Positions 58,531 through 64,000 of a stretch of DNA of 64,000 nucleotides are shown piece after piece. The notes under the pieces are model-generated. The model saw only the letters and a list, made by a program, of their open reading frames with translations, searched no databases and was not told the DNA's origin. This DNA comes from CAWJPW01 sp963844845 (GTDB taxonomy: Bacteria; Acidobacteriota; Thermoanaerobaculia; Thermoanaerobaculales; Sulfomarinibacteraceae), in NCBI GenBank assembly GCA_963844845.1, contig CAWJPW010000003.1:62001-126000 (forward strand), read 5' to 3'. Position 1 is the stretch's first letter, and each line of letters starts with the position of its first letter. A program made the position numbers and the translations under genes.

Positions 58531-60661
58531 GTGAGAATCACTGTGACCTACAACCTGAGGACGGACACCTCCGAGGCGACCGCGGAGCTGCTCACCCAGG
58601 AGGATGTGGACCGTATCACTGCCGCGTTGCGGGAGCTGCGTCACCAGGTGACGCCGGTCGAGGTCTCCGGCCAGCCGGACGACGTCGTTGAGCGCCTACT
58701 CGACAGCGCTCCGGACCTGATCTTCAATGTCGCCGAGGGCACCATCGGCAGCTCGCGGGAGGCCTTCTACCCTGGTCTGTACGAGCAGCTGCGGATTCCC
58801 TTCACCGGAGGCAACCCGTCGCTGCTCCACATGAACCTCGACAAGCATCTCGCCAAGACCGTTGTCGCTGCGCGCGGCATCCGGGTGCCTCAGGGCGTCC
58901 TGGTCACGCCGAAGAACCGCGAGGTCCCTGACTCGCTGCGGTTTCCTCTGATGATCAAGCCCAACGCCGAGGGGTCGAGCAAAGGGGTCACCCAGGACTC
59001 CGTGGTCGAGGACCGGGCGACCTGCCTCGAGCGGGTCGATCGGCTGCTCAAGCAGTATCCGGCCGGGTTGGTGGTGGAGGAGTTCATTCCGGGGCGAGAG
59101 CTCAGTGTCCCGATCCTGGAGCACTTTCCAGGCAAGATCCTCGAGATCGTCGAGCACACCTTCGACCTCTCCGCAGTCGGTGGCCGGTACAACGTCTACG
59201 ACTACGACATGAAGCAGGGAGGCGAACGCTCGAGCGCGGTCGGGGTCGCATGTCCGCCGGATCTGCCGCCGGCGCAACGGGAGGCCGCGGTCGAAATGGC
59301 GCGGCGAGTGTTCGACGTGATGCACTGCCCGGATCTCGGCCGCGTCGATATCCGCCTCCATGACGACGGCACGCCCTACTTCATCGAGCTCAATCCGCTG
59401 CCGAGCCTTCATCCCGCTGCGTCGTTGATGCTCGCCGGCCGCGTGCGGGGTCTCGAGTACCGCGAAGTGCTGCGGCTGGTGGTGCGGTCCGCCGCGCGCA
59501 GATACCACCTGGCCTTGCGCGCTCCCCGCCGCACGACCTCCACCGACATCTCACGTCCCACCGCCCGGGAGCTCGGTATCCAGGTCGGAAGGTTGCTGCC
59601 GGGTCTTCACAATGCGATCACCGACGTCGAGGGCGTACGGGTCGGCCACGTCACTCGGATCGAGGATGCTGTTCCGGTGCCGGGCACCCCGGAGACCACC
59701 CAGGTTCGGACCGGGGTGACTGCAGTTCTTCCCGGCAGTGGCGACCCGTTCCGGCGGCGGGTGATCGCCAGCGGGTTCGTGCTCAACGGGGTCGGCGAGG
59801 TGGCCGGGCTCACCCAGGCGCTCGAGTGGGGCTACATCGAGACGCCGATCCTGCTGACCAACTCGATGTCGGTGGGCAGGGTCCACAACGGCGTGGTGAC
59901 GCACATGGTGGCCTCCCATCCGGAGATCGGCACCCACGAGGACGTCGTGCTGCCGCTCGTCGGTGAGACCGACGACTCCTTCCTCAACGACACCCGGGTC
60001 GGTATCGCCACCGGCCGGGACGCTCAGGAGGCGATCAACACGGCTCGCGGCGGCCCGGTGGCCCAGGGTTCGGTCGGCGCCGGCACCGGGATGGTCAGCT
60101 TCGACTTCGCCGGCGGCATCGGAACCTCGTCGCGCTGCGTCGAGGTCGAGGATCGCGGGTTCACGCTCGGCGTTCTGGTCCTCTCCAACTTCGGACGAAT
60201 GCGTAACCTGACGATCGACGGACGGGTGGTCGGTCGCGAGCTCGACCCGCTGTTCGATGAGGCCATCCGGCGCCACAACAGCTATGGTTCGATCATCGTG
60301 GTCGTGGCCACCGATGTCCCGCTGCTCTCGAGCCAGCTCGCCCGCATCGCCAAGCGCGCCGCGTTGGGTCTCGGCCGGGCGGGATCGCATGCGGCATCGA
60401 CCAGCGGCGAGATCGTCATCGCGTTCTCCACCGCCAACCGGGTGCCGCGCTCGGCGAGCCAGCCGAGCAAGTTCCGAACGCTGCGCTTCGTGGCCGACGC
60501 CCACATCAACACCCTCTACGAGGCCGCCATCGAAGCCACCGAGGAAGCGATCCTCAACGCGATGTTCTGCTCCGTCGGCATGACCGGTCGCGGTGGTCGG
60601 TACGCTCCGGCCATCCCGCAGGACACGGTTCTGGAGCTGCTCACCTCAGGGAGGGAAATCC

Positions 60662-60675
<14 letters not shown>
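58531..60675 (+). CDS. Fusion: ATP-grasp (D-Ala-D-Ala ligase-like) + P1/DmpA-family aminopeptidase
   Basis: 714 residues from GTG 58531, which has GGGAGG 8 bases upstream. Residues ~1-335 are an ATP-grasp ligase: 'PDLIFNVAEGTIGSSREAFY', 'PFTGGNPSLLHMNLDKHLAK', 'FPLMIKPNAEGSSKGVTQDS', 'LGRVDIRLHDDGTPYFIELN' (ATP/Mg residues) followed by PLPSLHP, as in Ddl-like ligases. Residues ~345-714 are a complete P1 (S58, DmpA/BapA) peptidase starting 'ARELGIQVGRLLPGLHNAIT', with 'GVGEVAGLTQALEWGYIETP' and the self-cleavage region 'GAGTGMVSFDFAGGIGTSSR'. P1 enzymes cleave N-terminal residues, often D- or beta-amino acids. A ligase and a matching peptidase in one chain suggest making and breaking of an unusual amide or peptide bond. 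The two parts are usually separate proteins; self-processing could release them. Confidence 0.85.
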
Positions 60676-61678
<1,003 letters not shown>

Positions 61679-61700
61679 CCGAATCGGTGCGGGCAGGGCG

Positions 61701-61775
61701 AAGTGATGAGGTGGGGATAGAGTGAGATATGCCAAGGCGGCAACGGGTCGAGGTGGACGGTGGGGCGTGCCACGG
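61701..61775 (+). repeat. Direct repeat, copy 2 (RAYT leader and 5' end)
   Basis: Second copy of the 58331-58405 sequence, offset 3,370 bases. Its ATG at 61729 would read M-P-R-R-Q-R-V-E-V-D-G-G-A-C-H, the beginning of a RAYT, but it is cut after ~15 codons and continues as the protease gene below. Confidence 0.7.
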
Positions 61776-63992
61776 CGGCTCCTGATCGTGCTCTGGGCCG
61801 TGGGGATGGTCGTTTCAGGTGTTGTTGGTGCGCTGGAAGCGGCCACGGCGGGCGTTTCCCCGGGTGCGAAGCTGTACGTCGACCGGCCGGGCGTCTACGC
61901 CGTGGACCTCCAGCGGATCGTCTCGCTCACCGGAGCGCCGCCGGACCTGCCCGCCCCGGGCCTTCGGCTCACCTGCCGGGGTCGCGTGGTGCCCCACTGG
62001 CTCGTAGACGAGGGTCCAGCGGGGCGCCGGCTGCTCTTCCTCGCCGACAGCGCGATGTTCAGGCCGGGGGATGTTCGGGATGCCACCCCGATGCGCGTCG
62101 TGATGCTCACCTGGGACGCCGGTCAGGTCGCCGCCCCTGCGAGCGGCCGATCCGGCCTTCCGGGTCCGGGCGCTCCGGCCGAGCTGACGACAGCCACCGT
62201 GCGGCGGCGCCTCCACCTCGAGCAGAACGTGCTCCGGGCGGCGGTCACCTCCGGTGATGCCGATGCCGTCGACACCCTCTGGTACTGGGCGATGCTCACC
62301 CAGCAGAGCTCGTCCCAGCTCGAGGTGGACCTCGGCGACCTCTCGGATCGGGCGACGGAGGGGCAGCTCGACCTCGAGGTCACGGTCCGACTGCTGGGGT
62401 GGTCGCGCACTCCCGCGCCCGGGGCCGAGAGCCAGCACCGGGTGGACCTGTTCCTGAACGACCAGAAGATCGGCGAGAGCGCGTTCGACGGAAGAAGGAA
62501 GTCGAGCATCCAGGTCGAGGGCATCCCGGCGAGCATGCTCCGTGATGGAGGCAACCGCCTGCGGATCAAGGTGCCAGCGCGAGCGGTGAGGGGCAGCCCG
62601 GACCCGTTGCTCGACATCGTGTACGTCGATTGGGTCGACGTTCGGTACACGGCCGGCTCACCCCTGGCGAGCGGTGCTGCACCGCTGCTCCTCGGAGCGT
62701 CTCCCGTGCCGAGGTGGCTTCCCGATCCGGCGGGCCCGCCCGCCAGTCGCTTGATGACGGCGGCAGGCTGGACGGCGACGCGCCGGCGTGAAGGGGGCTG
62801 GGTAGTCCCCCCGTGCGCGATGACCGAGGTCTGGGTCGTCGACCGAGACGACGTCCGCGAGCCGATTGCGCTGGAGCCGCGAAGCACGGGCGCCAGGTCG
62901 ATTCCCGCCGACGTCGAGTACGTCATGATCGCGCCGTCCGAACTCCGTGCGGGCGCCGAGCGCCTGGCGGAGCTGCATCGCCGGCTCGGGCAGACGGTCG
63001 CGGTGGTGAGCGCGAACGCGGTGGACGACGAGTTCGGCGGAGGCGAGCGTAGCGCCGCTGCGATCCGGAGGTTCCTGCGCTGGCAGTACGATCGCACCCG
63101 GAGTCTGCACTGGGTGCTCCTGGTGGGCGATGCTGACTGGTTCGAGCCGGACAACCGCGCACCCTCTCTTTTGACCCCGGGCCCGGACGACCGCGACAGA
63201 GTTCCGACTTGGACCTACCTGTCGAGCTTCGGGCCGGCCGCCAGCGATCACTACTACGGCGCCGATCCTCAGCACGAGGCGGTCCCCCGCTTCGCAGTCG
63301 GGCGTCTCCCGGTCGTCGATCCCGCCGTGCTGGATGCGTACGTCGCCAAGGTTGAGGCATGGGTCGGCGCCGGCGCACGACCCGGCGATGCCGTGGTGCT
63401 GATGCTGAGCGACGCGAGCAAGGGCTCGCGTCTGCAGCAGGAGCGCATGCGCCGCCGGCTCGCAGGCCTCCCGCTCCGGGTGGTGACCCTGAAGGACGCG
63501 CCCGGGCCGCCGGACGAGGCTGCGATCGCCGCACTCGACCAGCGCCCGGACATCGTCTACTTCGGCGGCCACGGAAGTCGCTACATGTGGGAGCTCGGCG
63601 ACCCCGGCGACCCGGAGCCCGCGTCGTTCTTCGACCGTGCTGACGTGGCCAGGCTGAAGCCGACAACACGACCACCGATCGTCCTCAGCATGTCGTGTGC
63701 CACCGCGCCCTTCGACCATCCCAGCGCCGATTCCCTGGGCGAGGTGATGGTGCTGAACAGCAACCGAGGCGCCGTCGTGTTCGTCGGCGCCTCGGCTCCG
63801 CTGTTCACGCCCCCGCGGTTCGGGGAGCTCCTGGTTCGAGGTCTACTGCGAGAGGCGACGGTGGGCGATGCCTTCGTCGCCGCCAAGCGGCAAGCCGCCC
63901 GCGTCCACGTCTCGCATCTCTACAACCTGCTCGGCGATCCTGGTCTGCCGTTACTGGCGGATCACCCAAACGCCGGCGCCGAGGATCAGTAG
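61767..63992 (+). CDS. Secreted C25-family (gingipain-like) cysteine protease
   Basis: 741 residues. GTG 61767 begins a signal peptide ('LLIVLWAVGMVVSGVVGALE'); it lies inside the RAYT-derived repeat, whose sequence gives a purine-rich leader. After a beta-rich pro-region (~35-300) comes the C25 domain with 'WVLLVGDADWFEPDNRAPSL', catalytic His602 in 'IVYFGGHGSRYMWELGDP' and Cys644 in 'PIVLSMSCATAPFDHP', ending 'HLYNLLGDPGLPLLADHP'. This His/Cys pair and caspase-like fold define gingipains and related surface-protein-processing enzymes. The usual C-terminal secretion domain is absent. It is probably exported by Sec and acts in the periplasm or outside. Confidence 0.85.
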   Translation: MPRRLLIVLWAVGMVVSGVVGALEAATAGVSPGAKLYVDRPGVYAVDLQRIVSLTGAPPDLPAPGLRLTCRGRVVPHWLVDEGPAGRRLLFLADSAMFRPGDVRDATPMRVVMLTWDAGQVAAPASGRSGLPGPGAPAELTTATVRRRLHLEQNVLRAAVTSGDADAVDTLWYWAMLTQQSSSQLEVDLGDLSDRATEGQLDLEVTVRLLGWSRTPAPGAESQHRVDLFLNDQKIGESAFDGRRKSSIQVEGIPASMLRDGGNRLRIKVPARAVRGSPDPLLDIVYVDWVDVRYTAGSPLASGAAPLLLGASPVPRWLPDPAGPPASRLMTAAGWTATRRREGGWVVPPCAMTEVWVVDRDDVREPIALEPRSTGARSIPADVEYVMIAPSELRAGAERLAELHRRLGQTVAVVSANAVDDEFGGGERSAAAIRRFLRWQYDRTRSLHWVLLVGDADWFEPDNRAPSLLTPGPDDRDRVPTWTYLSSFGPAASDHYYGADPQHEAVPRFAVGRLPVVDPAVLDAYVAKVEAWVGAGARPGDAVVLMLSDASKGSRLQQERMRRRLAGLPLRVVTLKDAPGPPDEAAIAALDQRPDIVYFGGHGSRYMWELGDPGDPEPASFFDRADVARLKPTTRPPIVLSMSCATAPFDHPSADSLGEVMVLNSNRGAVVFVGASAPLFTPPRFGELLVRGLLREATVGDAFVAAKRQAARVHVSHLYNLLGDPGLPLLADHPNAGAEDQ

Positions 63993-64000
63993 GGCCAGCA

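Overview
The window is a very GC-rich bacterial chromosome segment, tightly packed, with coding on both strands. The mixture suggests an acidobacterium, most like the Thermoanaerobaculia group: an array of large Ser/Thr kinases carrying PD40/TolB-type propellers, a sulfatase-like hydrolase fused to TPRs, secreted proteins ending in a D-G-F-E tail, and an IPTL-type C-terminal anchor. The placement is an inference from gene content; no rRNA or tRNA gene was seen to confirm it, and I found no CRISPR array.

Layout. 1-6.1 kb: a truncated SPFH (band 7) membrane protein, a FolE2-like protein without the usual catalytic cysteine, a repeat-rich non-coding island (1.9-3.1 kb) with four REP-like hairpins in two inverted pairs, a small membrane protein, an ACT-domain protein and the Kup potassium transporter. 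6.1-16.4 kb: a secreted beta-helix protein, a membrane glycosyltransferase-like protein, a Spy/CpxP-like protein, a sulfatase-TPR protein, an IPTL-anchored protein, an HD-like protein and a TPR-GGDEF diguanylate cyclase. 16.5-33.5 kb: six full-length Ser/Thr kinase-propeller genes, all on the minus strand, with one broken kinase and one small gene between them. Most are joined by 4-base start/stop overlaps or gaps under 7 bases, so seven of the eight reading frames look like one translationally coupled operon.

33.6-38.9 kb (minus): ABC transporter ATPase and permease, a secreted amidohydrolase, and a DesK/DesR-type two-component pair. 39.2-45.2 kb: a small membrane protein, a second ABC-2 system with a membrane-tethered thioredoxin, a class V aminotransferase, an SCO1-like copper chaperone and an unknown protein. 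45.4-52.8 kb (minus): a complete RND multidrug efflux operon (degenerate SDR-like protein, TetR regulator, adaptor, pump, outer-membrane channel) with a good sigma-70-type promoter and a palindromic operator at the start site.

53.3-64 kb (plus): an M48 metalloprotease, a lipoprotein cytochrome c and a small membrane protein, then a mosaic accessory region. This begins where a LamG/anchor-domain gene has been cut off. It holds a MntA-HepT type toxin-antitoxin pair, an ERCC4-type nuclease gene broken by a stop codon, and then two ~75 bp direct repeats made of the 5' end of a REP-associated transposase (RAYT) gene. Between the repeats lie an ATP-grasp ligase fused to a P1 (DmpA-like) aminopeptidase and an HDAC-like deacetylase; directly after the second repeat is a secreted C25 (gingipain-like) protease. 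This ligase-peptidase/deacetylase module, framed by RAYT remnants, is the best candidate for an undescribed system in the window.
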